DNA of 45,791 nt. It comes from JABFRJ01 sp033812735 (GTDB lineage: Bacteria > Pseudomonadota > Alphaproteobacteria > Rhizobiales > Hyphomicrobiaceae). The stretch lies in the NCBI GenBank assembly GCA_033812735.1, contig JAPXTA010000024.1:1-45791 (forward strand), in the 5' to 3' direction. Position numbers and translations under genes: made by a program. Of this stretch, positions 18,072 to 26,327 are shown in pieces. Within the stretch, counting starts at the first letter, position 1, and each line of letters opens with the position of its first letter. Below the pieces are notes generated by a model. It saw only the letters and a program-made list of their open reading frames with translations. It did no database searches and was not told the origin of the DNA.

Positions 18072-19484
18072 TTAAATCTTCCGCACATCCACGAATCGGC
18101 CCGCGATTGCGGCGGCGGCGGCCATGGCGGGGGAGACGAGGTGGGTGCGGCCCTTGTAGCCCTGGCGGCCCTCGAAGTTACGGTTCGAGGTCGAGGCGCA
18201 GCGCTGGCCGGGCTTCAACTGATCCGGGTTCATGCCGAGGCACATCGAGCAGCCGGGCTCGCGCCACTCGAAGCCAGCGGCCTTGAAGATCTTGTCGAGG
18301 CCTTCCGCTTCTGCCTGCTCCTTGACGAGGCCGGAGCCCGGCACGACGTGGGCATAGGCGAGGCGGGACGAGATCTTCTTGCCCTCGACTATCTTGGCGG
18401 CGGCGCGCAGGTCTTCGATGCGGCCATTGGTGCACGAGCCGATCCAGGCGACATCGATCTCGACATCCGTCATCTTCGTGTTGGGCTGGAGGCCCATGTA
18501 GTCGAGCGCGCGGAGGATCGCGGCCTTCTTGCCCTCGTCCGTCACCTTGGTCGGGTCCGGCGTGCTGCCGTCGATGGTCGTGACCTGTTCAGGGCTGGTG
18601 CCCCAGGTGATGATCGGCGGGAGATTATTGGCGTCCAGGGTGACGATGGTGTCGAAGTGGGCGCCGGGATCAGACTTCAATGTCTCCCAGTACTTCATCG
18701 CGGCATCCCAAGCGGCGCCCTTCGGTGATTTCGGGCGGCCTTTAAGATAGGCGAACGTCTTCTCGTCGGGCGCGACCATGCCAGCGCGGGCGCCGCCCTC
18801 GATCGACATGTTGCAGACGGTCATGCGGCCTTCCATCGACATCGCGCGGATGGCGTCGCCGGCGTACTCGATGACGTGGCCGGTGCCGCCGGCGGTGCCG
18901 ATCTTGCCGATGATGGCGAGGATGACGTCCTTCGGGGTGATGCCGTTGCCGAGACTGCCGTCCACCTGGACGAGCATGTTCTTGGCCTTCTTCTGCGTCA
19001 GCGTCTGCGTGGCGAGCACATGCTCGACTTCCGAGGTGCCAATGCCGTGGGCGAGAGCGCCGAACGCGCCGTGCGTCGAGGTGTGGCTATCGCCGCAGAC
19101 GATGGTTGTGCCCGGCAGCGTGAAGCCCTGCTCGGGGCCGATGACGTGGACCACGCCCTGCCGCTTATCGCGCTCATCGTAATACTCGACGCCGAAGTCG
19201 GCGGCGTTCTTGGCGAGGGTTTCGACCTGAATGCGGCTCTCCTCGTCGGCGATGCCCTTGGAGCGGTCGGAGGTGGGCACGTTGTGGTCGACGACGGCGA
19301 GGGTCTTGCCTGGAGCGCGGACCTTGCGTCCCGCCATCCGCAGGCCTTCGAACGCCTGGGGGCTCGTCACCTCGTGAACGAGGTGGCGGTCGATGTAGAG
19401 CGTGCAGGTGCCATCATCCTGGCGGTCGACGATGTGGTCGTCGAAAATCTTGTCGTAGAGGGTCTTGGGCGCGGCGTCGGCCAT
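18072..19484 (-). CDS. leuC: 3-isopropylmalate dehydratase large subunit
   Basis: A 470-residue LeuC, which with LeuD isomerises 2- and 3-isopropylmalate in leucine synthesis. The aconitase-type [4Fe-4S] ligands are visible: VCGDSHTSTHGAFGALAHGI in the first third, GSCTNGRIEDL, and the pair in GCSMCLGMNPD. The end TSNRNFEGRQGYKGRTHLVSPAMA is diagnostic for LeuC. The start MADAAPKTLYDKIF is the usual one, with GAGGA eleven bases upstream; an in-frame codon 22 residues earlier has no such site. leuD and leuB are not in the window, which is common in this order because the leu genes are dispersed. Length is standard, and bacterial aconitase is excluded by size (about 900 residues). Confidence 0.97.
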   Translation of the reverse strand: MADAAPKTLYDKIFDDHIVDRQDDGTCTLYIDRHLVHEVTSPQAFEGLRMAGRKVRAPGKTLAVVDHNVPTSDRSKGIADEESRIQVETLAKNAADFGVEYYDERDKRQGVVHVIGPEQGFTLPGTTIVCGDSHTSTHGAFGALAHGIGTSEVEHVLATQTLTQKKAKNMLVQVDGSLGNGITPKDVILAIIGKIGTAGGTGHVIEYAGDAIRAMSMEGRMTVCNMSIEGGARAGMVAPDEKTFAYLKGRPKSPKGAAWDAAMKYWETLKSDPGAHFDTIVTLDANNLPPIITWGTSPEQVTTIDGSTPDPTKVTDEGKKAAILRALDYMGLQPNTKMTDVEIDVAWIGSCTNGRIEDLRAAAKIVEGKKISSRLAYAHVVPGSGLVKEQAEAEGLDKIFKAAGFEWREPGCSMCLGMNPDQLKPGQRCASTSNRNFEGRQGYKGRTHLVSPAMAAAAAIAGRFVDVRKI

Positions 19485-19597
19485 GGTTCGGCAGGTCCTC
19501 TGGGGGGCGAAGTCGCCGCCGTGATAGCGCGCTCGGCCCCGCCATGCCAAGGGGGAGCAGCTCTTGCGCGAGCTTGGAGCAGGTCCGGCCGCCCGGC

Positions 19598-19861
19598 TCA
19601 GACCTTTTCAGCGGCTTTCAGGTTGGCCTTGAACAGCTCGACGTTAGGGCAGAAGTGGGGGGTGCCCTTGGCCGCTGGATCGTCCAGGTAGTGCTTGCAT
19701 TCGCCGTCGGCACCGCAGGACATGCAGCGGCGCGCGGCGTTGGCTAGGTCGTGGCCGGAGGCCGACAGGGCGATCTTTTCCCGGTCGACGCCGAGGCGAT
19801 CCATCATCCGGCCCATGAACTTGGAATGCTCGTCCATGCGCTGTAGCCATTTGCGGAACAT
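19598..19861 (-). CDS. DUF6455 family small Cys-rich protein
   Basis: An 87-residue protein with the pattern RRCMSC, ECKHYLDDP and PHFCPNVELF. The four cysteines and a histidine look like a small metal-binding or disulphide module. It matches the DUF6455 family of alphaproteobacteria, for which no function is known to me. The first part (MFRKWLQRMDEHSKFMGRMMDRLGVD) is an amphipathic helix. It stands alone on the minus strand, 113 bases downstream of the leuC start; leuC follows it in the same direction. Confidence 0.75.
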   Translation of the reverse strand: MFRKWLQRMDEHSKFMGRMMDRLGVDREKIALSASGHDLANAARRCMSCGADGECKHYLDDPAAKGTPHFCPNVELFKANLKAAEKV

Positions 19862-20030
19862 GGCAGGTGCCTCCCTATTTTGTCCGGACGAGGGTGCTGG
19901 AACGGGACCGGTCCGGCCTTGATGGCGATCAACCGGGTTGCGGAGGTGGGTTGCGGCGCCGGGGGCTACCGGGCGGCGCGCACATAGGCTAGCTGCTCGA
20001 CTTCGATCCAGGGCGATGAAGGTCTAGGGC

Positions 20031-21314
20031 ATGCAGGCGAAACCGGCGGATAGCTTTCATGTCGCGGCACTCGGCCGGCGTGAGGCGATTTTGATCCTGG
20101 CGGCGGCTGCGGCGATGATTTCGATCGCAATGGGCATTCGCCAAAGTCTTGGTCTGTTCCAGACGCCTGTTTCGAAGGACCTTGGCATCAAGGCGGCCGA
20201 TTTTGCCTTCGCTATCGCCATTCAAAACATCATCTGGGGGGTGACCCAGCCGTTCATCGGGGCTGTCATCGACAAGTTCGGGCCGCGCACGGTCGCTCTA
20301 TTTGGTAGTTCTCTATATGTCGTGGCGCTCGCCATCGCCGCGACGGCGACCTCGGGGCTCGCCATCATGGCCGGTGCGGGCGTACTCGTCGGTGTGGCGC
20401 TGTCTTGCACGACCTCGGCCATCGGCTCGAACGTCGCGGCGCGGGTGGTGCTTCCGACGCGTCGCAGTCTCGCGTTCGGTATCATCTCGGCGGCTGGCTC
20501 CATCGGCACGTTCTTCGCCGCGCCGATCGGTCAGGCGGTCATCCAATCGGGTGGCTGGCGGATGGGCTTCTGGGTGTTTCTCGGTCTCGCATTGCTGCTC
20601 TTTCCGGCTGCGCTGATCGGCGGGCGGGCTGAGCGGATCTCGAATGCGACGCCGCGCGATGCGTCGCTGACGATGAAGGCGGCGCTGATCGAGGCCGGCA
20701 CGCATTCGGGCTATGTCGTGATGACGCTTGCGTATTTCGTTTGCGGTCTGCAACTCGTGTTTCTGACGACGCACTTGCCGAGCTATCTCGCGCTCTGCGG
20801 GCTCGATCCGATGCTGTCGGCGAAGGCGCTGGCGACCATCGGGCTTTTCAACGTGTTCGGGTCGTGGGCGTTCGGCTGGCTCGGCGATCGATACAGAAAG
20901 CGCACGCTGCTCGGCATGATTTATGTGCTCAGGTCTATCGCGCTCGCGGTCTACTTCCTGCTGCCGGCGAGCGACACGACGACGCTGGTGTTCGCGGCGA
21001 TCATGGGCTTCCTCTGGCTCGGTGTGATCCCGCTGGTGAACGGCCTCGTGTCGGAGATCTTCGGTATCCGTTACCTTGCGACGCTCACCGGCATCGCGTT
21101 CTTCTCGCATCAGGTCGGCTCGTTCCTCGGCGCGTGGGGCGGTGGTGCGATCTTCGATGCGCTCGGCAGCTACGACCGTGCGGTGCAGTTCGGCGTCATC
21201 ACCGGGCTGATCGCGGGGCTGGCGCAACTCTTGATGAACGACCGCCCGCTCGCGCGGATGGGCGGGCCGTCGAAACCGCAGCCCGAGCCGCAGGGTGTGC
21301 CAGCCGCACGGTGA
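20031..21314 (+). CDS. MFS transporter
   Basis: A 427-residue major facilitator with about twelve hydrophobic segments and the MFS loop pattern FIGAVIDKFGPRTVALFG between helices 2 and 3, with a weaker echo FGWLGDRYRKRTLL after helix 8. The GIRQSLGLFQTPVSKDLG start resembles the OxlT/monocarboxylate-type branch found in rhizobia, but cargo is not predictable. The C-terminal tail is Pro/Gln-rich and polar. The ATG follows a weak GAAGG at about eight bases. No transported-substrate enzyme adjoins it; the next gene is a binding protein of an unrelated ABC class. Confidence 0.9.
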   Translation: MQAKPADSFHVAALGRREAILILAAAAAMISIAMGIRQSLGLFQTPVSKDLGIKAADFAFAIAIQNIIWGVTQPFIGAVIDKFGPRTVALFGSSLYVVALAIAATATSGLAIMAGAGVLVGVALSCTTSAIGSNVAARVVLPTRRSLAFGIISAAGSIGTFFAAPIGQAVIQSGGWRMGFWVFLGLALLLFPAALIGGRAERISNATPRDASLTMKAALIEAGTHSGYVVMTLAYFVCGLQLVFLTTHLPSYLALCGLDPMLSAKALATIGLFNVFGSWAFGWLGDRYRKRTLLGMIYVLRSIALAVYFLLPASDTTTLVFAAIMGFLWLGVIPLVNGLVSEIFGIRYLATLTGIAFFSHQVGSFLGAWGGGAIFDALGSYDRAVQFGVITGLIAGLAQLLMNDRPLARMGGPSKPQPEPQGVPAAR

Positions 21315-21432
21315 CGTTGTCGTCGTCATGGCCGCTAAGGCGGCTGGACAATCAAATTCTTGACGAATGGGGTGTGGCAGGCTTGCTTGGGTGGGCGCCT
21401 GCGCGGCCATTATGAACGAGGGTTGGGACCAC

Positions 21433-22452
21433 ATGCGGAAATTGTTCGGAACACTTGCCTTTGCTGCGACCATTGCGGTCACTGCGACGACGGCATCGGC
21501 GCAATCGACGCTCGAAAAGATCAAGGCGCGCGGGCACATCAACTGCGGCACCTCGCAGGGCGTTCCGGGGTTCTCGCAGCCCGACGACAAAGGCAAGTGG
21601 ACCGGCTTCGACACCGACTTCTGCCGGGCGCTCGCTGCCATTATCTTCGACGACCCCGACAAGGCGCAATACATCTCCCTGTCGTCGAAGGACCGCCTGA
21701 TCGCGCTGCAGTCGAGCACCATCGACGTCCTCGCGCGCACCACGACATGGTCCTCGGGGCGCGATAGCGGCCAGGGCGTGATCTTCACCGGCATCAATTT
21801 CTACGATGGCCAGGGCTTCCTTGTCCGCAAGTCCTCGGGCATCAAGTCCGGCAAGGAGTTTAACGGCGCGACCGTCTGCGTCAGCCAGGGCACGACGAAC
21901 GAGCTGAACCTCGCGGACTTCGCGCGCACCAACAACATCAAGCTACAGGTGCTGACGTTCTCCGACACCAACGAGACCGGCAAGGGTTACGAGTCCGGTC
22001 GCTGCGACGTGTACACGACCGATCGCTCGCAGCTCGTCGCCAACCGGCTGAAGTTCGCCAACCCGGATGAGCACGTACTTCTGCCGGATGTCATCTCGAA
22101 GGAACCGCTCGGCCCGTGGGTTCGGCGGGGCGACGAGCAGTGGTTCACGCTCGTGCGCTGGACCCTGTTCGCCATGCTCAACGCCGAGGAACTGGGCGTC
22201 ACGCAGGCCAATCTCGCCGACATGATGAAGTCGCCAAATCCGGAGGTGAAGCGGCTGCTTGGTGTCGAGGGCAACGCGGGCGAACAACTCGGCGTGTCGA
22301 AGGACTGGGTCGTGCGGATCCTGAAGCACGTCGGCAACTACGGCGAGAGCTTCGAACGTCATCTCGGGCCAAAAACCCGCATTGGTTTGGATCGTGGCGT
22401 GAACAAGCTCTGGACCGAGGGCGGATTGCAGTACGCGCCGCCGATCAGGTGA
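21433..22452 (+). CDS. Amino-acid ABC transporter substrate-binding protein (AapJ-like)
   Basis: A 339-residue periplasmic binding protein of the general L-amino-acid class. A signal peptide MRKLFGTLAFAATIAVTATT with ASA/Q cut near residue 23 precedes STLEKIKARGHINCGTSQG, and GFDTDFCRALAAIIF, DRLIALQSSTIDVLARTTT, GYESGRCDVYTTDRSQL and the end LGPKTRIGLDRGVNKLWTEGGLQY are AapJ hallmarks. A GAGGG lies twelve bases before the ATG used here; an ATG seven codons earlier is possible. The permease and ATPase genes aapQ, aapM and aapP are not nearby, so this is an orphan that may use a system encoded elsewhere. Its last eight bases overlap the 3' end of the opposite-strand gene that follows. Confidence 0.9.
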   Translation: MRKLFGTLAFAATIAVTATTASAQSTLEKIKARGHINCGTSQGVPGFSQPDDKGKWTGFDTDFCRALAAIIFDDPDKAQYISLSSKDRLIALQSSTIDVLARTTTWSSGRDSGQGVIFTGINFYDGQGFLVRKSSGIKSGKEFNGATVCVSQGTTNELNLADFARTNNIKLQVLTFSDTNETGKGYESGRCDVYTTDRSQLVANRLKFANPDEHVLLPDVISKEPLGPWVRRGDEQWFTLVRWTLFAMLNAEELGVTQANLADMMKSPNPEVKRLLGVEGNAGEQLGVSKDWVVRILKHVGNYGESFERHLGPKTRIGLDRGVNKLWTEGGLQYAPPIR

Positions 22453-23104
22453 TCGGACACATCCCTTTCACTCGTGGGACGAATGCCTTGTTGATGAGGT
22501 CCAAATGATTCTCGTCGACAGCGTTCGCTCGCATCGATTGCTCGAAGTGGCGATGCCAGAATTGCCGTGGCTTCTGGTCAAAGAGCAGTGGGCTGGCATC
22601 AGCTAAACACGACAGCGCCAAAACCTGCAGATCGTTGTGATAAAGCATTTGGTTCTGACCGGTGCTGTCGCTCACAAGAACACTCGTTGAAGAATACTGG
22701 TCGGCAGTGAAGATGGACAGCAAACTCCAATGGAAGAGTTCGCATTTCATGCAGCCGGCATACCCTGCTCGCTCAGCAGCAACGATGTAAATCGGTTGTT
22801 GGAGGAACTGCGCAACCCAGCTGGTCAGTAAATCGGTGATGCGGATGCCATCGATCCAAGCAAAATCATCATCGGTTGCAAGTGATTTCGTCTCGATCAG
22901 GACGGTGTCGTTATGAAGCCGTGGAAGACCCGTCCTCGGTAATAAGTCGAACGTATGCTCATCGGCGTTAAGGTCGAAAAGGCAGGACAGCGCGAGAGAC
23001 CGGCACTCGGTCTCGGATAGGTACGAAGCTGATAGTCGCGATGCCCGGGCGATGTCGCGTTGACGATGAAGTTCCCATTTTGCCGAGGGTTCGTAAAAAG
23101 GCAT
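22445..23104 (-). CDS. Hypothetical protein, low-GC orphan
   Basis: A 219-residue protein I do not recognise. It has no signal peptide or obvious membrane segment; hydrophobic blocks such as ITDLLTSWVAQFLQQPIYIV look like buried helices of a globular protein. Cys and His are scattered (GCMKCELFHW could hold a metal, but this is weak). Two sampled 60-base lines are 47-48% GC against about 62% around it, so it may be a recent insertion between the binding-protein gene and fsa. The ATG begins MPFYEPSAKWELHRQR; earlier in-frame codons cross the promoter area of fsa. It may be a truncated or divergent member of a known family. Confidence 0.6.
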   Translation of the reverse strand: MPFYEPSAKWELHRQRDIARASRLSASYLSETECRSLALSCLFDLNADEHTFDLLPRTGLPRLHNDTVLIETKSLATDDDFAWIDGIRITDLLTSWVAQFLQQPIYIVAAERAGYAGCMKCELFHWSLLSIFTADQYSSTSVLVSDSTGQNQMLYHNDLQVLALSCLADASPLLFDQKPRQFWHRHFEQSMRANAVDENHLDLINKAFVPRVKGMCPIT

Positions 23105-23210
23105 GATGGACTGTCCGCGTGTTGTCCGATGTGGGCTTAACGTTTGTGCTGGCGTGTCCGGCGCATCATGATGTAAATCCACGCGAAACACACGCCCTCG
23201 GAGCCCCGCC

Positions 23211-23867
23211 ATGAAATTCTTTGTCGATACGGCTGATGTGGCCGAGATCAAGGACCTTGCCGCGACCGGGCTGCTCGATGGCGTCACAACAAATCCCTCG
23301 CTGATCGCCAAGGCGAACCGCGATTTCAAGACGATTATCGCCGAGATCTGCGCGGTCGTGCCCGGGCCGGTATCGGCCGAGGTGGCGAGTACCGAATACG
23401 CGCAGATGATGAAGGAGGCGGCTGTCCTCTCGAAGATCGCGAAGAACGTCACGATCAAGCTGCCGCTGACGTGGGACGGCCTCAAGGCGTGCAAGGCGCT
23501 CTCGAGCGAAGGTATTCAGACCAACGTGACACTGTGCTTCTCGGCGGCGCAGGCGCTGCTGGCTGCCAAAGCCGGGGCGACGTTCATCTCGCCGTTCATC
23601 GGCCGCATCGACGATATCGGCTACGACGGTATGGATCTCATCCGGGACATTCGCGCGATCTATGACAACTACGCGGACCTCAACACCGAGATCCTTGCGG
23701 CGTCGATCCGCACGATCGGTCATGTCCGCGATGCCGCGCTCGTCGGTGCCGATGTCGCGACCGTGCCGCCTGCGATCCTCAAGTCGCTGGTGAAGCATCC
23801 GCTGACCGACGCTGGCCTCGCGCAGTTCGTAGCTGACTGGGCGAAGACCGGGCAGAAGATCGTTTGA
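23211..23867 (+). CDS. fsa: Fructose-6-phosphate aldolase / transaldolase (MipB/TalC type)
   Basis: A 218-residue class I aldolase of the small transaldolase family, which makes Schiff bases with keto-sugar phosphates. The start MKFFVDTADVAEIKDL and TTNPSLIAKANRDFK are invariant family features. The Schiff-base lysine is Lys83 in NVTIKLPLTWDGLKA. The C-terminal VPPAILKSLVKHPLTDAGL is the family end. Length is standard (about 217). Whether the enzyme works as transaldolase or as fructose-6-phosphate aldolase depends on residues I cannot judge with certainty. It is divergent from the low-GC gene and convergent with the following SDR (ten bases apart). Confidence 0.93.
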   Translation: MKFFVDTADVAEIKDLAATGLLDGVTTNPSLIAKANRDFKTIIAEICAVVPGPVSAEVASTEYAQMMKEAAVLSKIAKNVTIKLPLTWDGLKACKALSSEGIQTNVTLCFSAAQALLAAKAGATFISPFIGRIDDIGYDGMDLIRDIRAIYDNYADLNTEILAASIRTIGHVRDAALVGADVATVPPAILKSLVKHPLTDAGLAQFVADWAKTGQKIV

Positions 23868-23877
23868 GCATCGGGGC

Positions 23878-24657
23878 TCAGTCCTTCGGCAGTAGGTGGC
23901 CGGGCTCGTAGGTGCCGACGGAGTTGCCGCCGTCGACCGAAAGGACGGCGCCCGTCACGAAGCTCGCGGCGTCAGAGCAAAGATAGAAGATCGCGGCGGG
24001 AACGTCCGATGGTTCGCTCGTGCGCGCCAGCGGGATGCGCTTCTTCATGTTGGTGATGTGTTCTTCGGTGAGGGGGCTCACTACCGATCCCGGCGCGAAT
24101 CCGGGTTCCACCACGTTGACGCGGATCTTGTGTGGCGCGAGTTCGAGCGCGAAGCCTTTCGAGAGCCGTTCCAGCGCCGTCTTCGAGGTGCAGTAGGGCG
24201 CAACGGTATTGCGCATCTGGCGCGCCGCGCCTGACGAGATCATGATGAAGCAGCCGCGCTTTTGTTCGGCGATCATCAGCTTCGCCATGCCGCGCGTGAC
24301 GAGGAACGGCGCGCGCAGATTGATGTCGAAGATGCGGTCCCATTCTTCCACGGGGATATCGAGCAGCAGCCCCTTCGGATAGACGCCGGCGTTGTTGATG
24401 ACGATATCGGGCGCGCCCCACTTGGCTTTTGCTGTCGCAATCAAATCCTCGACAGACGCTGGGTCGGTCAATTCCGTCTGGTGCACGAAGGCGCGATCGC
24501 CAGCGTTGTTCTCACGGATGACCGTTCGTGCGGCGTCGCCACGCATGTCCGAGAGGCAAACCTGCGCGCCGTCGCGCAGGAACGCCTCGGTGATCCAGCG
24601 CCCGAAAATGCCGGCGGCACCTGTGACGACGACTTTCTTGTTGGCGAACGACGTCAT
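23878..24657 (-). CDS. SDR-family oxidoreductase
   Basis: A 259-residue short-chain dehydrogenase. TGAAGIFGRWI gives the NAD(P) glycine motif (residues 12-22), NNAGVYPKG the structural Asn, SSGAARQM and PYCTSKTALERL the catalytic Ser, Tyr and Lys. DMRGDA at the end of strand 2 favours NAD(H) over NADP(H). The C-terminal VLSVDGG is normal. It is monocistronic as far as I can see: the next gene on this strand upstream starts elsewhere and fsa faces it tail-to-tail. Substrate not predicted. Confidence 0.9.
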   Translation of the reverse strand: MTSFANKKVVVTGAAGIFGRWITEAFLRDGAQVCLSDMRGDAARTVIRENNAGDRAFVHQTELTDPASVEDLIATAKAKWGAPDIVINNAGVYPKGLLLDIPVEEWDRIFDINLRAPFLVTRGMAKLMIAEQKRGCFIMISSGAARQMRNTVAPYCTSKTALERLSKGFALELAPHKIRVNVVEPGFAPGSVVSPLTEEHITNMKKRIPLARTSEPSDVPAAIFYLCSDAASFVTGAVLSVDGGNSVGTYEPGHLLPKD

Positions 24658-24734
24658 GCCTGCGCTCCTGTAGCCGGATGTCAGGGCAGGCTACGTCAGG
24701 CGCGGGTGCTTGACCAACGCGCCACGGGCAACGC

Positions 24735-26186
24735 TCATCCGCGATTTGGCGCGTTCGAATGTACGATCCGGTTCATGCGGGACGGCGGGATCGTGGGTGC
24801 ACTTCCAGGCCCGCGCCCGCGCAGCCTATCGAGCAGCGGAGCAATCCCAACGGCGGCGCACATGGCACACGCGATGATCATCAGAACCAGGATGGCGATG
24901 ACGAACTTTCGCGTCGGCGCCATCTGCTCCTCTACAAATAGCGGCCGATTGTAGACGGGGCTGGCGACAAGGTAGACGATTGGAAGCTTCTTGCCCTTGG
25001 CGATGTCGTCGGGGCGCTCGATCTCATCTGGCGAGAACTCGCGGAGGCGTGTCCACTTGTATCCGTCGAGAGTTGTGAATTCGAAGGTCGCGTAAGGTGT
25101 GCCCCTGCGGACCTCGTAGTCCGTGATCTCACCCATCACGATTTGCTTCGTAAAGAATTCCCAACGGAACTGGGTGGACAGACCTGCCGCGATCGAGACG
25201 GCAAAGAGGAGGCTTCCGCCGACAAGTCCAAGGAGGATGACGCTTTGGCGAATGCTCGACACATGAGTGGCGAGCCGGTGCCGCGCAGCAAAGATGACAA
25301 GCGTCCCGAATGCTAGAGCAGCAAATAAGGCGAGGAGACCTAATGTACTGTCAGTTGGATCGGCGAGACCATAGACGGCGTTGCCGGGATTTTGCCGGTT
25401 GTACCGGATGAACACGTGGTTGCCGACGTTCGTCTCGGCGTAGACTTGACTTGAGACCGTGATTTCAGCCCGGATGTCGTCGCTTGCTAGACCGTGCGAT
25501 GCGGCTTTGAATGAGACAGTGATGACGCCCTGCCTGCCTTCTGCATTGGCACGGGGCAACTTTGTGACGACCGTTGCCTCTGTCGGCTGCCATGCATTCG
25601 TGTTTCGTGTCGATGCGGGTGATGGCGAAAAGTCCGTTGCATTCCAAATGAATTTCCCGGCCGGCAGGACAAGAGTGCCGACGATGAGAATGGTGACCGC
25701 CCATCGGCGCGAGTAGGCCTTCTTTGCCTCGGCATCTATGCTCTGACCGAGAACGATGCGAGGCGGGGTAAACAGATGTCGACTGCGCCAGGCCCAGAGT
25801 AGAAACGGGATGGCAGCAATTGCCGCGATTGCCAGACTGATTGTGGCTGCGCTCGACTCGAGACGCGGTTCGATCGCGAATACGCCTGGACGATGAGGGA
25901 TGTACATCACGGTGACGGGTTCACCGGCTTGCAGGTCGGGTCGTGGAGCGATCACCGGTTTGGCTGTGAAGGTTTGACCGGATTGCGTCGCGTATTGAAT
26001 CACGACCTGTCCGGCGCGGATCGCGGATGGAGCAGGGGTCAATACGAAGCCATTCGCTTCGACGCCATGGGTGTCGATCGCATTCCGGGCGCTAATGTCG
26101 AAAAGAGCAACGGCGGCGAAGCCGATAGACACAAGCAGCGTTGTGACGCGCCAGAGGAGCCCGAACGCGGTGCGGATAAAACTCAT
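24735..26186 (-). CDS. DUF3592-domain membrane protein with three soluble segments
   Basis: A 483-residue membrane protein. About six hydrophobic segments alternate with three similar soluble beta-rich parts: one near residues 45-110 (VEANGFVLTP to GVFAIEP), one near 190-275 (ATVVTKLPRANAEG to NAVYGL) and one near 345-415 (GEITDYEVRRGTPYATFEF to VYNRPLF). Each follows the DUF3592 scheme, in which a glycine-rich strand, a F/Y-x-F strand and a LPIVYLVASP-like strand are seen. The role of DUF3592 is unknown. Start: the ATG of MSFIRTAFG; a GTG five codons earlier lies in the same frame. It is downstream of ilvC's terminator and reads away from it. Confidence 0.75.
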   Translation of the reverse strand: MSFIRTAFGLLWRVTTLLVSIGFAAVALFDISARNAIDTHGVEANGFVLTPAPSAIRAGQVVIQYATQSGQTFTAKPVIAPRPDLQAGEPVTVMYIPHRPGVFAIEPRLESSAATISLAIAAIAAIPFLLWAWRSRHLFTPPRIVLGQSIDAEAKKAYSRRWAVTILIVGTLVLPAGKFIWNATDFSPSPASTRNTNAWQPTEATVVTKLPRANAEGRQGVITVSFKAASHGLASDDIRAEITVSSQVYAETNVGNHVFIRYNRQNPGNAVYGLADPTDSTLGLLALFAALAFGTLVIFAARHRLATHVSSIRQSVILLGLVGGSLLFAVSIAAGLSTQFRWEFFTKQIVMGEITDYEVRRGTPYATFEFTTLDGYKWTRLREFSPDEIERPDDIAKGKKLPIVYLVASPVYNRPLFVEEQMAPTRKFVIAILVLMIIACAMCAAVGIAPLLDRLRGRGPGSAPTIPPSRMNRIVHSNAPNRG

Positions 26187-26272
26187 GACGCAACACCCCA
26201 CATGATTGCGTCAATGTTAGTCTGCAACCCTTAATATGACGTGAGCTGCCTTGTTTCCGAAGAACGGCACGC

Positions 26273-26302
26273 AAAAAGGGCGGACCTTGCGATCCGCCCT
26301 TT
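26273..26302 (-). terminator. Rho-independent terminator after ilvC
   Basis: On the minus strand a perfect ten-pair stem, AAAGGGCGGA/TCCGCCCTTT with an eight-base loop, is followed by T residues (TTTTTG). It starts 25 bases past the ilvC stop. Confidence 0.9.
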
Positions 26303-26327
26303 GGTACTTGCGGCATTTGGCCGACTA

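Noticed and set aside
18072..19484. Aconitase
   Set aside because: The length (470 residues) and the end TSNRNFEGR fit LeuC, not the roughly 900-residue aconitase.
20313..21797. 494-codon minus-strand open frame across the MFS and binding-protein genes
   Set aside because: It is Arg-rich and of biased composition, typical of a GC-rich antisense shadow; both sense genes are complete.
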